In this document: piece by piece, positions 1 through 8,986 of the stretch
Layout: every line of letters starts with the position of its first letter
Position numbering within the stretch: position 1 is the first letter of the stretch
Assembly: GCF_900465055.1 (NCBI RefSeq)
Contig: NZ_LS483250.1
Span: forward strand, 4,092,001 to 4,156,000
Source of the DNA: Moritella yayanosii
Lineage (GTDB): Bacteria; Pseudomonadota; Gammaproteobacteria; Enterobacterales; Moritellaceae
Direction of reading: 5' to 3'
DNA: 64,000 bases
Notes under the pieces: generated by a model
Seen by the model: the letters and a program-made list of their open reading frames with translations, nothing else
Told to the model about the DNA's origin: nothing
Databases searched by the model: none
Translations under genes and position numbers: made by a program

Positions 1-364
1 CTTTGAAGTGATGGCGGGTGATGATATTACCCTGGGCTCATTAGCGAATATGCATTTTGTGAATAGTGGTGATCACGTGCAAATTATCGGGCAGTTACGC
101 GATATTGTGATTGGGTTAAATGACCAGTTAACCGTATTGAAAGACCGTATTCATACAATCGAACAAAACGACATGCTAACAATTAACGGCCAGCAAACTA
201 TCACCATAAAAAAAGACCAGGTAATTAAGGCAAAAAATATCACACAAGATGCCGACACGATTAAATTAAATGGTGGTACCGGCGTTATCACTTGCGCCAG
301 TATTTGTCCGTTTACTGGCAAACCACATGTCGATGGCTCCACTACCGTTTTTGCAGGGAAATAA
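1..364 (+). CDS. Phage-tail/type VI spike-like protein, C-terminal fragment
   Basis: The reading frame is open from the left edge (codons begin at base 2), so this is the 3' part of a longer gene. About 120 residues are visible. A strand-rich stretch (TLGSLANMHFVNSGD) leads into a heptad-like segment, then repeated short beta elements (TINGQQTITIKKDQ) and a closing ICPFTGKPHVDGSTTVFAGK motif with two Cys-adjacent turns. Repeated beta elements with a PAAR-like end are typical of baseplate spike or VgrG-type proteins. The assignment is by pattern only; the diagnostic N-terminal part lies outside the window. The next gene starts 1 base after the stop, so the two are probably co-translated. It could instead belong to a prophage remnant. 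Confidence 0.5.
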   Translation, partial: FEVMAGDDITLGSLANMHFVNSGDHVQIIGQLRDIVIGLNDQLTVLKDRIHTIEQNDMLTINGQQTITIKKDQVIKAKNITQDADTIKLNGGTGVITCASICPFTGKPHVDGSTTVFAGK

Positions 365-365
365 T

Positions 366-563
366 ATGGCATTAAGTAAATCAGCATTAAAAAGTAAGAT
401 TGAAGCCGAAATGGTTAAGGGCGGTATTGTTATCGCTGGTGAGCATGCGCAAGCATCAGTACTAGCACAAGCGATTGCTAATGCGGTTGTTGATGAGATT
501 ACTGCTAATGCTGAAGCAAATGTAATTGGTGGTAGTTCTGCAGGGAAACATAAGATTGAGTAA
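366..563 (+). CDS. Small protein next to the spike-like gene
   Basis: A 65-residue protein starting at the ATG at 366, one base after the upstream stop. The reading frame extends further upstream, but only inside the preceding gene. The sequence begins MALSKSALKSKIEAEM, is mostly helical and Ala-rich, and ends in a Gly/Ser tail. Small Ala-rich proteins of this kind follow spike or baseplate genes in some phage-tail and type VI-like loci; that comparison is from memory. I do not recognise a named family and assign no function. The tight spacing suggests it acts with, or helps assemble, the upstream spike-like protein. Confidence 0.55.
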   Translation: MALSKSALKSKIEAEMVKGGIVIAGEHAQASVLAQAIANAVVDEITANAEANVIGGSSAGKHKIE

Positions 564-637
564 TGGCGGTAAAGTGGCGGTCAACAGGTGACTATATACA
601 ACTACTTGTGACTATATGTATAGCTAGGCAATTAGAC

Positions 638-679
638 AAGTCATTGAAAAGAATGCGTTTATATTTATTTCAATGACTT
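638..679. terminator. Hairpin between convergent genes
   Basis: Arms AAGTCATTGAAA and TTTCAATGACTT form a 12-bp stem with an 18-base loop. It lies between the end of the small 366-563 gene and the end of pabB, so it probably ends transcription from both sides. No long T run follows on either strand. Confidence 0.5.
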
Positions 680-691
680 ACCGTTTATCAG

Positions 692-2086
692 TTAAAGAAT
701 AGGTAATATCTTGGCTAATTTATCAAATGTTTCTTGATATTCATCTTCAACTACAGAGTCTGCAACGATACCCCCACCGGCCCAGCAATATATCTGACCA
801 TTGTCACATAATAGTGTCCGAATAGTGATACTTGAATCCATATTACCCTGTGCAGAGAGATAACCTATGCTACCACAATATAAAGAGCGACGGTGCGGTT
901 CTAATTCTTCAATAATTTGCATTGCGCGTACTTTTGGCGCACCCGTAATGGAACCACCAGGGAAACAAGCACGTAATAATTCACTCGCATGCTTGTCTGT
1001 TGGCAGTTGACCGGTGATGGTGCTCACCAGATGATGTACTGCTGGGAAGCTTTCGACATCAAATAGCTTCGGCACACTGACCGAACCGGGTACGGCAATT
1101 TTACCGATATCGTTACGCATTAAGTCGACAATCATCAAGTTTTCGGCTCGGTCTTTCTCGGCGTTCTGCAGCGCCTGTGCGTTAGCCAGATCAATCACAG
1201 GGTCGTGACTACGTGGACGCGTGCCTTTAATCGGTTTTGTTTCGATATTTACCCCTTGAACTCGAATGAAGCGTTCAGGTGAAATAGATAATACCGCTTT
1301 ATCTTCAAGGCGTATAAACGCTGAGAAGGGGGCCTTGTTATGTTGACTTAAGGTGCAGTAGGCTTGCCATTCATCACCTTGATATTGATTGTTAAAACGC
1401 TGGGCTAAATTAATTTGATAACAATCACCCGCGCGTAAATATTGTTGGATTTGATTAAATTTTTGGTGGTATGCCTGTTCTGACATATTCGAAATCCAGC
1501 TGTTTTTCAATTCAAATGCTGTTGCAGTTGTGGTATCAGATAATGGTTTATTTACACCTTGTTGTACTAACCAATCATGGCGGTCTTGCCAAGCCTGTTC
1601 GGCGTGGTCACTAAATTGTATTTGCCATGCTTGCTGCTGTTTAATATCAACGACAATCGCCCAATCATATAAACCAATCGCCATATCAGGGAAGTTCAGA
1701 TCGTCACTGGCTAGGTTGCTAATGTTTTCAATATTGCGGCCTAAGTCATAGCCAAAATAACCGAGTGCCCCGGCAATGAAAGGTAAATCAACAGTCAGTG
1801 TATGCGGTGCTATATCGCCAATAAGTTGCTGGTTGAGGGTTTGTAATACTGAAAATGGATCTTCGGTGGTGACGGTTGTGCCACTGGCTTGATTAATTGT
1901 TGTTTGGGTCTCTTCAGTGATGAGGGTGGCAATCGGATCTGCCACAATAATGTGAAAGCGACTATCAATGTGATCAACAGATCCTGACTCGAGTAAAATT
2001 GACCAAGGGGCAGCGCTTAGCGGGGCAAAAAATGGGCGAATGCCATTGCTAGGAAAGGCGATTGGTTTTATTACAAGTGTTTTCAT
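692..2086 (-). CDS. pabB: Aminodeoxychorismate synthase component I
   Basis: A 464-residue protein of the chorismate-binding family. With the PabA glutaminase it converts chorismate to 4-amino-4-deoxychorismate for folate synthesis in the cytoplasm. The N-terminal part is the PabB/TrpE-type domain. The C-terminal chorismate-binding domain carries PIKGTRPR near residue 287, whose Lys is the nucleophile that separates PabB from anthranilate synthase. It also has GSITGAPKVRAMQIIEELEP near 375 and the terminal GGGIVADS motif. Length matches the family (about 450-470). It is monocistronic and divergent from fumA. Pabs and TrpE are related, but the PIKGT motif favours PabB. Confidence 0.93.
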   Translation of the reverse strand: MKTLVIKPIAFPSNGIRPFFAPLSAAPWSILLESGSVDHIDSRFHIIVADPIATLITEETQTTINQASGTTVTTEDPFSVLQTLNQQLIGDIAPHTLTVDLPFIAGALGYFGYDLGRNIENISNLASDDLNFPDMAIGLYDWAIVVDIKQQQAWQIQFSDHAEQAWQDRHDWLVQQGVNKPLSDTTTATAFELKNSWISNMSEQAYHQKFNQIQQYLRAGDCYQINLAQRFNNQYQGDEWQAYCTLSQHNKAPFSAFIRLEDKAVLSISPERFIRVQGVNIETKPIKGTRPRSHDPVIDLANAQALQNAEKDRAENLMIVDLMRNDIGKIAVPGSVSVPKLFDVESFPAVHHLVSTITGQLPTDKHASELLRACFPGGSITGAPKVRAMQIIEELEPHRRSLYCGSIGYLSAQGNMDSSITIRTLLCDNGQIYCWAGGGIVADSVVEDEYQETFDKLAKILPIL

Positions 2087-2335
2087 TAGTACAGCATATC
2101 CCTCAATTTTGATGCGCGCAGATTAGCATAAATCGGCAGATTAATCTTGGCTCTAAGGTGATATAAAATGAATTCGGTGTTGCTATAAAGTTGTGCTGTT
2201 GTTGTTATTTCGTATCGGTTAAGCACAATTTTTAGTGGAGAGAAGTGATCAGCAAAGGTATGATAGAAAAAAATTTTAGAAGCACATACCTTAACGTTAA
2301 CTATTTTGAGGCCGTTCTAGGGCCTTAATCATGAC

Positions 2336-2388
2336 ATACCCAAGTTACTTCAAGATGCTGATTGTGCATCTTGAAGTAGCTTGGGTAT
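2336..2388. repeat. Short copy of a dispersed inverted repeat
   Basis: Two 23-base arms (2336-2358 and 2366-2388) differ at one base pair and flank the 7-base loop TGATTGT. The same terminal sequence borders the 264-bp element at 45855-46118, and the loop equals the seven bases just inside that element's right end, so this looks like an internally deleted copy. It lies in the 350-bp gap between pabB and fumA. The rest of that gap holds only a weak AGGCC/GGCCT hairpin near 2309-2325. Confidence 0.85.
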
Positions 2389-2436
2389 AAAAATAATAAT
2401 CAGTTAACACAGTGAGTAAGCAAAAGGGAGTTGACC

Positions 2437-3945
2437 ATGAGTACAGTTATCCGTAAAGCGGACTTTATCGACAGTATTGCAGATTCACTACAATACATTT
2501 CATATTACCATCCGCTTGATTTTATCCAAGCAATGGAAAAAGCCTATAACGCAGAAAAAAGCCAAGCCGCTAAAGATGCGATTGCGCAAATTCTAATTAA
2601 CTCGCGCATGTCAGCTGAAGGTAAGCGTCCAATTTGTCAAGACACGGGCATTGTGACTTGTTTCGTTAAAATTGGCATGAATGTACAGTGGGAAACCGAT
2701 CAAACTGTGCAAGAAATGGTTGATGAAGGGATTCGTCGTGCTTATGCCTTTGCTGATAACCCACTACGTGCTTCGATTGTTGCAGATCCAGCTGGCGCAC
2801 GTAAAAATACCCAAGATAATACCCCAGGCGTGGTGCATGTCGAAATGGTACCAGGCGCGAAAGTAGACGTAATGATTGCGGCTAAAGGCGGCGGTTCTGA
2901 AAATAAAAGTAAGATGGTGATGTTAAACCCATCTGATGATGTTGCTGAATGGGTTGAAAAAACAGTGCCAACGATGGGCGCAGGCTGGTGTCCACCGGGT
3001 ATGCTAGGCATAGGCATTGGAGGTACTGCCGAAAAAGCCGCTATAATGGCAAAAGAGTCATTAATGGAACCCGTTGATATCCATGAGTTAATGGAACGTG
3101 GTGCGGAAACTACCGACGAAAAAATGCGGTTAGACATTTTTGATCGGGTAAATAAACTCGGTATTGGCGCGCAAGGCTTAGGCGGTATGGCAACGGTATT
3201 GGATATCAAGATAAAATCTTGTCCAACACACGCGGCATCAAAACCGGTAGTGATGATCCCGAACTGTGCAGCCACGCGTCATACTCACTTTACACTCGAT
3301 GGTTCGGGTCCTGCAGAATTGCATGTGCCTAAATTAGAAGACTGGCCAGAAGTGACATGGGAAGTAAGCGATAGCGTTCGTCGCGTTAATGTTAATGACA
3401 TTAAGCGAGAGTCAGTACTGGAGTGGAAAACAGGCGAAACCGTTCTATTATCAGGTAAGATCTTAACGGGCCGTGATGCGGCGCACAAGCGCATTAAAGA
3501 CATGCTCGATAGAGGTGAAGGCTTGCCTGAAGGCGTCGATTTTACTAACCGCTTTATCTATTACGTTGGTCCAGTAGACGCTGTGGGTGATGAAGTTGTC
3601 GGTCCTGCTGGTCCAACAACTGCAACTCGTATGGATAAGTTTACCGATACTATGTTAGAACAGACGGGTTTATTAGGCATGATCGGTAAATCAGAACGTG
3701 GTCCAGCAACCGTTGAAAGTATCAAGAAGCATAAAGCTGTTTATTTAATGGCGGTAGGTGGTGCTGCGTACCTGGTATCAAAAGCGATTAAAAAGTCACG
3801 TGTTGTCGCGTTTGCAGACTTAGGTATGGAAGCAATCTACGAATTTGATGTGGTTGATATGCCCATGACAGTAGCGGTAGATACCAATGGTGTATCTGCG
3901 CATGTCGAAGGTCCAGCTATCTGGAAAATAAAGTTGAATGAATAA
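2437..3945 (+). CDS. fumA: Fumarate hydratase, class I (iron-sulfur)
   Basis: A 502-residue class I fumarase that hydrates fumarate to L-malate in the TCA cycle, using a [4Fe-4S] cluster. The N-terminal alpha domain includes PICQDTGI near residue 66, AKGGGSENKSK near 150 and the CPPGMLGIGIGGT segment near 184. The C-terminal beta domain includes LLSGKILTGRDAAHKR and a closing DTNGVSAH. Cys residues near 67, 184 and 276 are the likely cluster ligands. I start at the ATG at 2437 because GGGAG lies 5-9 bases upstream; the TTG six bases earlier overlaps that site. The gene is preceded by a dispersed repeat and followed by a long palindrome. Confidence 0.94.
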   Translation: MSTVIRKADFIDSIADSLQYISYYHPLDFIQAMEKAYNAEKSQAAKDAIAQILINSRMSAEGKRPICQDTGIVTCFVKIGMNVQWETDQTVQEMVDEGIRRAYAFADNPLRASIVADPAGARKNTQDNTPGVVHVEMVPGAKVDVMIAAKGGGSENKSKMVMLNPSDDVAEWVEKTVPTMGAGWCPPGMLGIGIGGTAEKAAIMAKESLMEPVDIHELMERGAETTDEKMRLDIFDRVNKLGIGAQGLGGMATVLDIKIKSCPTHAASKPVVMIPNCAATRHTHFTLDGSGPAELHVPKLEDWPEVTWEVSDSVRRVNVNDIKRESVLEWKTGETVLLSGKILTGRDAAHKRIKDMLDRGEGLPEGVDFTNRFIYYVGPVDAVGDEVVGPAGPTTATRMDKFTDTMLEQTGLLGMIGKSERGPATVESIKKHKAVYLMAVGGAAYLVSKAIKKSRVVAFADLGMEAIYEFDVVDMPMTVAVDTNGVSAHVEGPAIWKIKLNE

Positions 3946-3988
3946 CATAACGTGAATCACACAATAGTCACTCGTTAGTGTTTTAAAA

Positions 3989-4044
3989 ACTGTTAGAATG
4001 AATAAAGCGGCAACCTAGGTTGCCGCTTTATTCATTCTAACAGT
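3989..4044. terminator. Perfect 56-bp palindrome after fumA
   Basis: The first 28 bases are the exact reverse complement of the last 28, with no unpaired centre (the centre is CCT|AGG at 4016/4017). It sits 44 bases after the fumA stop. It would form a very stable hairpin and probably ends fumA transcription, but there is no downstream T run, and a stem this long without a loop is unusual for an ordinary terminator. Confidence 0.6.
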
Positions 4045-4172
4045 GCTATATTTGAAGGAGTAGATGATAAATATCGGCGCTCGTGTTTATCTCTAACCCC
4101 TGACTGTAGTTACCCACTAATGGGTGTTTTTAATTTTATATTCGTATGAAAATGCGAACTAGGACAAATTAA

Positions 4173-4248
4173 AAACATTTGTTTCAAACATTTGTTTACA
4201 TTGTGTTGACATTTTGTCCGCCAGAACGTAATTTTAAAACGTTCGTTT
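4173..4248 (+). promoter_or_regulatory. psrA promoter with three PsrA-like operators
   Basis: AAACATTTGTTT occurs twice in tandem (4173-4184 and 4186-4197), and AAACGTTCGTTT lies at 4237-4248. All fit the AAAC-N4-GTTT core known for PsrA. Between them are TTGACA (4206-4211) and TAATTT (4229-4234) with a 17-base spacer, a good sigma70-type promoter. The operators bracket the promoter, which suggests autorepression relieved by fatty acyl ligands. Confidence 0.72.
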
Positions 4249-4262
4249 AAAAAGGGTTAATT

Positions 4263-4910
4263 ATGGTTAGTAAGTTGGATACAAAAACTCGCATTCTCGA
4301 TGCAGCCGAAAGCTTGTTCGCTGAACATGGGTTTTCAGATACTTCTTTACGCTTGATAACTACACGAGCAAGTGTGAATTTGGCATCGGTTAATTATCAT
4401 TTTGGTTCTAAGAAAGAATTGATTCAGGCGGTTATCGCCCGACATCTCGAACTCTTCATGCCCCTGCTGAATGAAAAGTTAACCGCCTTATGTGCACAAG
4501 CTGAAAAACCATCGTTGTTAGATGTGTTTAACAGTTTTGTTGATCCGCTATTAGCGTTAGAGAAGCAAAGTAAAAATGGTACGGTGATCTTTATGCAATT
4601 ACTTGGTCGAAGTTATACCGATCAGCAAGGGCATTTACGTTGGTATACCACAACGCATTACGGTGAAGTCTTAGCCAACATAACTAAGGCTTTATTGAAA
4701 GCGAACCCAACGTTGTCATCGCAAGAATTGTTTTGGCGATTACATTTTACCTTGGGTACGGCGGTATTTACGATGAGCTCAAGTGGCGCATTGATGGATA
4801 TTGCTAAAGCAGATTTTAATCAAGATATTGATGTCGAGGGGCTAATTCGTAAAGTGATCCCTTATTTGGCATCGGGAATGAATACCTCAACAGAAACTAC
4901 AAACATGTAG
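4263..4910 (+). CDS. psrA: TetR-family fatty-acid regulator, PsrA type
   Basis: A 215-residue TetR repressor. The N-terminal helix-turn-helix spans about residues 8-55 (TRILDAAESLFAEHGFSDTS, then VNYHFGSKKELIQAVI). The C-terminal all-helical part is the ligand-binding and dimer domain. The PsrA assignment rests on overall resemblance, on three AAAC-N4-GTTT sites in its own promoter, and on fadE as the next gene. In related bacteria PsrA represses beta-oxidation genes and is released by long-chain fatty acids. fadE follows after 65 bases without a terminator, so they are probably one operon. Start ATG at 4263; AAGGG lies about 7 bases upstream. Confidence 0.82.
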   Translation: MVSKLDTKTRILDAAESLFAEHGFSDTSLRLITTRASVNLASVNYHFGSKKELIQAVIARHLELFMPLLNEKLTALCAQAEKPSLLDVFNSFVDPLLALEKQSKNGTVIFMQLLGRSYTDQQGHLRWYTTTHYGEVLANITKALLKANPTLSSQELFWRLHFTLGTAVFTMSSSGALMDIAKADFNQDIDVEGLIRKVIPYLASGMNTSTETTNM

Positions 4911-4975
4911 ATGCAATATAGTTATTTGGTTGTTGTAGAGACAGCATCAGAATAGTGAAACAAAAGGAAATAGTT

Positions 4976-7264
4976 ATGAGCGCAATGAGTGAGTTTAGAA
5001 AGAAGAATATCACAGCACCATTATTTAAAGTGTTTAAGAGCATCTTGCCACCGCTTTCGCAAACAGAGCAGGAAGCAATGGAATCTGGTAGTGTGTGGTG
5101 GGATGGTGATTTATTCGCAGGTAGCCCTGATTGGAATAAAATGCTTAGCTACCCAACGCCTAAGCTGAATAAAGATGAACAAAGCTTTATTGATAACGAA
5201 CTTAAAACATTAATGTCGATGCTGGATGATTATAAAATCGTTCATGAAGATCGTGATTTACCAAAACCAGTTTGGGATTTCATTAAATCTAAAGGTTTCT
5301 TTGCGCTTATCATTCCAAAAGAATACGGCGGTAAAGCATTCTCTGCTTACGCTAACTCAACAATTGTAACAACGATTGCAACGCGTAGTTTATCGACTGC
5401 AGTAACAGTAATGGTACCTAACTCATTAGGTCCTGGTGAATTACTTGCACATTACGGTACACAAGCAGAAAAAGATCGTTGGTTACCAGGTCTAGCAGAC
5501 GGTACAGAAGTACCATGTTTCGCACTGACTGGTCCTGAAGCGGGTTCTGATGCTGGTGGTATTCCAGATATGGGTCGCGTTGTTAAAGAACAATTTGAAG
5601 GTAAAGAAACGCTTGGTATCCGCGTATCGTGGAGCAAGCGTTATATTACCCTAGCACCTGTTGCGACTGTACTTGGTCTGGCATTTAAACTGCAAGATCC
5701 GGATGCTCTACTGGGTGATAAAGTTGATATTGGTATTACGTGTGCATTAATCCCAACGTCACACGAAGGTGTTGTAATTGGCGACCGTCACTTCCCAATG
5801 GGTCTCGCATTCATGAATGGCACGACTTATGGTGAAGATGTATTCATTCCTATGGATTGGGTTATTGGTGGCGCACCTATGGTTGGTAAAGGCTGGCGTA
5901 TGCTGGTTGAATGTCTCTCTGCTGGTCGTGGTATTTCTTTACCTGCGCTGGGCAGTGCTTGTGGCCATTTAACTGCGCGTATGACGGGTGCTTACTCATA
6001 CGTACGTAAACAGTTTGGTTTATCAATTGGTAAATTTGAAGGTGTGCAAGAGTCTCTGGCTCGTATTGGTGGTCTAACTTACCAACTTGAAGCAGCACGT
6101 AAATTTACCACAGGTGCACTAGATCTTGGTCAAAGTCCTGCGGTTGTTACGGCAATATCTAAATACCACATGACTGAAATGGCGCGTACTGTTATTGATG
6201 ATGCACTTGATATACAAGCTGGTAGCGGTATTCAGTGTGGTCCTAAGAACTATTTAGCCAGCGCTTACTGGGGTATTCCGGTCGCTATTACGGTTGAGGG
6301 TGCAAATATCCTTACGCGTAACCTAATGATCTTCGGTCAAGGTGCTACACGTTGTCACCCATATGTACTTGGTGAATTACAAGCGGCTGCAAATCCAAAT
6401 GAAAAAGAAGGATTAGAGCAATTTGACGAATTACTGTTTAAGCATATTGCCTTTGGTACGAAAAACTTCTTTGGCGCGCTAGGTCAAGGTCTAACTGGTG
6501 GTTTATTAAATTCTGCGCCAGTATCGGGTCCTACCAAGAAATATTACAAGCAACTTACGCGTATGAGCAAAGCATTAGCACTGTGTGCTGATGTTTCTAT
6601 GCTAGTGCTTGGTGGTGATTTGAAACGTCGTGAAATGATTTCGGCACGTTTAGGTGATGTACTAAGTAACTTGTACCTTGCATCTGCAACATTGAAACAT
6701 TTTGAAGAGCAAGGTCGTCAAGCTGAAGATCTACCTATGTTGTCTTGGGCTATCGAACGTAACTTGTATGAAATTGGTAAAGCATTTTCTGGTTTCTTCC
6801 AAAACTTCGGTCACAAAGCGATTGCTAATACGCTTAAAGTGGTGGTATTCCCATTCGGCATCAGCTACAAAATGCCTGCTGATGATATCGCAAAAGCAAT
6901 TTGTAAAGTACTGCTTAAACCAAGCGAAGCGCGTGACCGTCTGACACACCTTTGTTATGTTGGTGACAAGAACGATGCAAACACGGCAATGTTCGAAATG
7001 GAATCTGCGTTCCAAGCTATGTATAAAGTGGAACCAATCGAGAAGAAGATTGCGATTGCAGCAGCGAAAGGTACTATGCCACGTAAGTTAGCGGCGAAAG
7101 TTGCTGCGCCACTTGCGGTTGAAAAAGGTATCATTACCCAAGTTGAAGCAGATGAGTTATTAGCTGCTGATGAACTACGTTTTGCTGCGATTAGCGTTGA
7201 CTCATTCACACCAGAAGAGTTTGCGGGTATTTCAAAAGTAATAAAAGACGATAAAGTAGCTTAA
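4976..7264 (+). CDS. fadE: Acyl-CoA dehydrogenase, FadE type
   Basis: A 762-residue flavin acyl-CoA dehydrogenase for the first step of fatty-acid beta-oxidation (acyl-CoA to trans-2-enoyl-CoA). It matches E. coli FadE from its WWDGDLFAGSPDW segment (about residue 40) onward. It has the central FALTGPEAGSDAGGIPD substrate/FAD region near 180, EGANILTRNLMIFGQGA near 440, and the long FadE-specific C-terminal extension. E. coli FadE is about 814 residues with an N-terminal hydrophobic anchor; here that anchor is absent. The ATG at 4976 has AAGGAAA about 6 bases upstream and is preferred over an in-frame GTG at 4955. Part of the psrA operon. Confidence 0.9.
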   Translation: MSAMSEFRKKNITAPLFKVFKSILPPLSQTEQEAMESGSVWWDGDLFAGSPDWNKMLSYPTPKLNKDEQSFIDNELKTLMSMLDDYKIVHEDRDLPKPVWDFIKSKGFFALIIPKEYGGKAFSAYANSTIVTTIATRSLSTAVTVMVPNSLGPGELLAHYGTQAEKDRWLPGLADGTEVPCFALTGPEAGSDAGGIPDMGRVVKEQFEGKETLGIRVSWSKRYITLAPVATVLGLAFKLQDPDALLGDKVDIGITCALIPTSHEGVVIGDRHFPMGLAFMNGTTYGEDVFIPMDWVIGGAPMVGKGWRMLVECLSAGRGISLPALGSACGHLTARMTGAYSYVRKQFGLSIGKFEGVQESLARIGGLTYQLEAARKFTTGALDLGQSPAVVTAISKYHMTEMARTVIDDALDIQAGSGIQCGPKNYLASAYWGIPVAITVEGANILTRNLMIFGQGATRCHPYVLGELQAAANPNEKEGLEQFDELLFKHIAFGTKNFFGALGQGLTGGLLNSAPVSGPTKKYYKQLTRMSKALALCADVSMLVLGGDLKRREMISARLGDVLSNLYLASATLKHFEEQGRQAEDLPMLSWAIERNLYEIGKAFSGFFQNFGHKAIANTLKVVVFPFGISYKMPADDIAKAICKVLLKPSEARDRLTHLCYVGDKNDANTAMFEMESAFQAMYKVEPIEKKIAIAAAKGTMPRKLAAKVAAPLAVEKGIITQVEADELLAADELRFAAISVDSFTPEEFAGISKVIKDDKVA

Positions 7265-7282
7265 GTTTTAACTGAGCAACTA

Positions 7283-7314
7283 TTTAAAATCTAGCCTACG
7301 GGTTAGATTTTAAA
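7283..7314 (+). terminator. Hairpin after fadE
   Basis: TTTAAAATCTA pairs with TAGATTTTAAA, extended inward by GCC/GGT, around a TACG loop. It is 18 bases after the fadE stop. AT-rich flanks follow rather than a clean T run. Confidence 0.55.
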
Positions 7315-7325
7315 TAAATAATAAT

Positions 7326-7366
7326 AAAAACCGAGACTGCTATCTTATATAGTCGCCTCGGTTTTT
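7326..7366. terminator. Bidirectional terminator between fadE and pyruvate kinase
   Basis: Arms AAAAACCGAG and CTCGGTTTTT flank a 21-base centre. A-rich and T-rich ends on both sides give a usable T run on each strand, which suits the convergent fadE and pyk genes. Confidence 0.8.
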
Positions 7367-7388
7367 TTATGTCTGAATCAAAAAATAC

Positions 7389-8825
7389 TTATTTGATTGT
7401 TAGGATCTTGCAGGTGTTTGTTGAACCAACAGTATCCATTTTATCACCTAATGTAAATAAGATGATATCGCCGGTTTTCAGTTGGCCTGTTGCTTTCAGC
7501 ACTGCGTAAGCACCCTCTACGATCTGCTCTTGCGATAAACCTTCAGTGCAAAACTGTAAGGGTGTTACACCACGGTAAAGCGCTGTCGCATTCAATGTTT
7601 TCTGATGTGGAGACAAGCAGAAGATAGGTAACCCCGAACTGATGCGTGACATCAATAATGGCGTAGTTCCGGATTCACTTAATGCCACAATCGCTTTTAC
7701 GCCTTTTAAGTGGTTTGCAGCATACATAGTCGACATGGCAATTGTTTCTTCAATTGAATCGAATGTATATTCAATACGGTGGTTTGATACATTGATGCTT
7801 GGGTGTGTTTCAGCGCCTAGGCATACTTCGGCCATCGCTTTCACTGTTTCGACTGGGAAATCTCCCGCCGCAGTCTCTGCAGATAACATGACAGCATCTG
7901 TACCATCAAGCACCGCATTCGCTACGTCCATCACTTCTGCACGTGTCGGCATTGGGCTGGTGATCATTGATTCCATCATTTGTGTTGCAGTGATCACAAC
8001 ACGGTTATATTTACGCGATAAATTGATGAGAGATTTCTGTACACCCACAAGTGCCGCATCGCCAATCTCAACGCCTAGATCGCCACGTGCGACCATAATA
8101 GCATCAGATGCTAGGATGATATCTATCATGCTTTCTTCTGTCGCTACCGTCTCTGCACGCTCTACTTTGGCACAGATTTTAGCATTCGAACCCGCAGCAC
8201 GAACAAGTTCACGGGCATAATGGATATCACTGCCGTTACGTGGGAAAGACACTGCAATAAAGTCTACGTCAATTTTAGCCGCCGTAATAATGTCTGCTTT
8301 ATCTTTGTCGGTAAGCGCGTCAGCAGATAAACCACCGCCTTGTTTGTTGATACCTTTGTTATTGGATAACGGGCCCGCTACTGTTACTTCAGTGTGGATC
8401 TGTTTACCTTTAATTTCGATTACTTTTAATTGTACGCGGCCATCGTCAAGTAGTAGTACATCACCCGCGAATACATCTTTTGATAATTCAGGGTAATCGA
8501 TACTAACGCGCTCTTGGTTACCCGCCGTTTTATCAAAGTCTGCATCTAGACAGAATTTATCACCAATGTTTAATTGGATCTTCCCGTCTGTGAATTTAGA
8601 TACACGGATCTTAGGACCTTGTAAGTCACCTAAAATAGCCACGTGTTTATTGTGTTTTTTAGCGATTGCACGAACGTCTTTGGCACGCTTGATGTGGTCT
8701 TCGGCGTTGCCGTGAGAAAAATTCATGCGAACCATATTGGCACCGGCAAGAATTATCTTTTCTAAATTATTATCACGATCTGTTGCTGGACCTAAGGTGG
8801 TTACAATTTTAGTTCGACGTAACAT
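7389..8825 (-). CDS. pykA: Pyruvate kinase, PykA (type II) like
   Basis: A 478-residue pyruvate kinase that transfers phosphate from phosphoenolpyruvate to ADP, the last step of glycolysis. It opens [20 protein letters not shown], with the active-site MNFSHG near residue 35, [10 protein letters not shown] near 66, the signature ICAKVERAE near 218 and [12 protein letters not shown] near 245, then [10 protein letters not shown] and [13 protein letters not shown]. The sequence follows E. coli PykA far more closely than PykF, including [16 protein letters not shown]. It is monocistronic, and hexR lies just upstream on the same strand. HexR controls pyk genes in related bacteria, but I saw no convincing HexR box in the 135-base leader. 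Confidence 0.93.
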   Translation of the reverse strand: MLRRTKIVTTLGPATDRDNNLEKIILAGANMVRMNFSHGNAEDHIKRAKDVRAIAKKHNKHVAILGDLQGPKIRVSKFTDGKIQLNIGDKFCLDADFDKTAGNQERVSIDYPELSKDVFAGDVLLLDDGRVQLKVIEIKGKQIHTEVTVAGPLSNNKGINKQGGGLSADALTDKDKADIITAAKIDVDFIAVSFPRNGSDIHYARELVRAAGSNAKICAKVERAETVATEESMIDIILASDAIMVARGDLGVEIGDAALVGVQKSLINLSRKYNRVVITATQMMESMITSPMPTRAEVMDVANAVLDGTDAVMLSAETAAGDFPVETVKAMAEVCLGAETHPSINVSNHRIEYTFDSIEETIAMSTMYAANHLKGVKAIVALSESGTTPLLMSRISSGLPIFCLSPHQKTLNATALYRGVTPLQFCTEGLSQEQIVEGAYAVLKATGQLKTGDIILFTLGDKMDTVGSTNTCKILTIK

Positions 8826-8960
8826 GATTACTCCAAATGATTTATGAGATGATTTTAGTTAATCTACTCTGTCAGACAAGTGGTGATCTAAAACAGCATT
8901 AGTATGTCGAGGTTTGATTACCGTTTGGTGACAAGAATATGTAAAAAGTGACAGGTAAAA

Positions 8961-8985
8961 AAATGGCCACTTAATGTGGCCATTT
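8961..8985 (-). terminator. Terminator of hexR
   Basis: AAATGGCCAC (8961-8970) pairs with GTGGCCATTT (8976-8985) around a 5-base loop, immediately after the hexR stop. On the minus strand the stem is followed by a run of Ts. Confidence 0.85.
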
Positions 8986-8986
8986 G

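Noticed and set aside
2742-3275. Long minus-strand frame inside fumA
   Set aside because: Complete overlap with a strongly supported gene in another frame; codon composition is that of a shadow.
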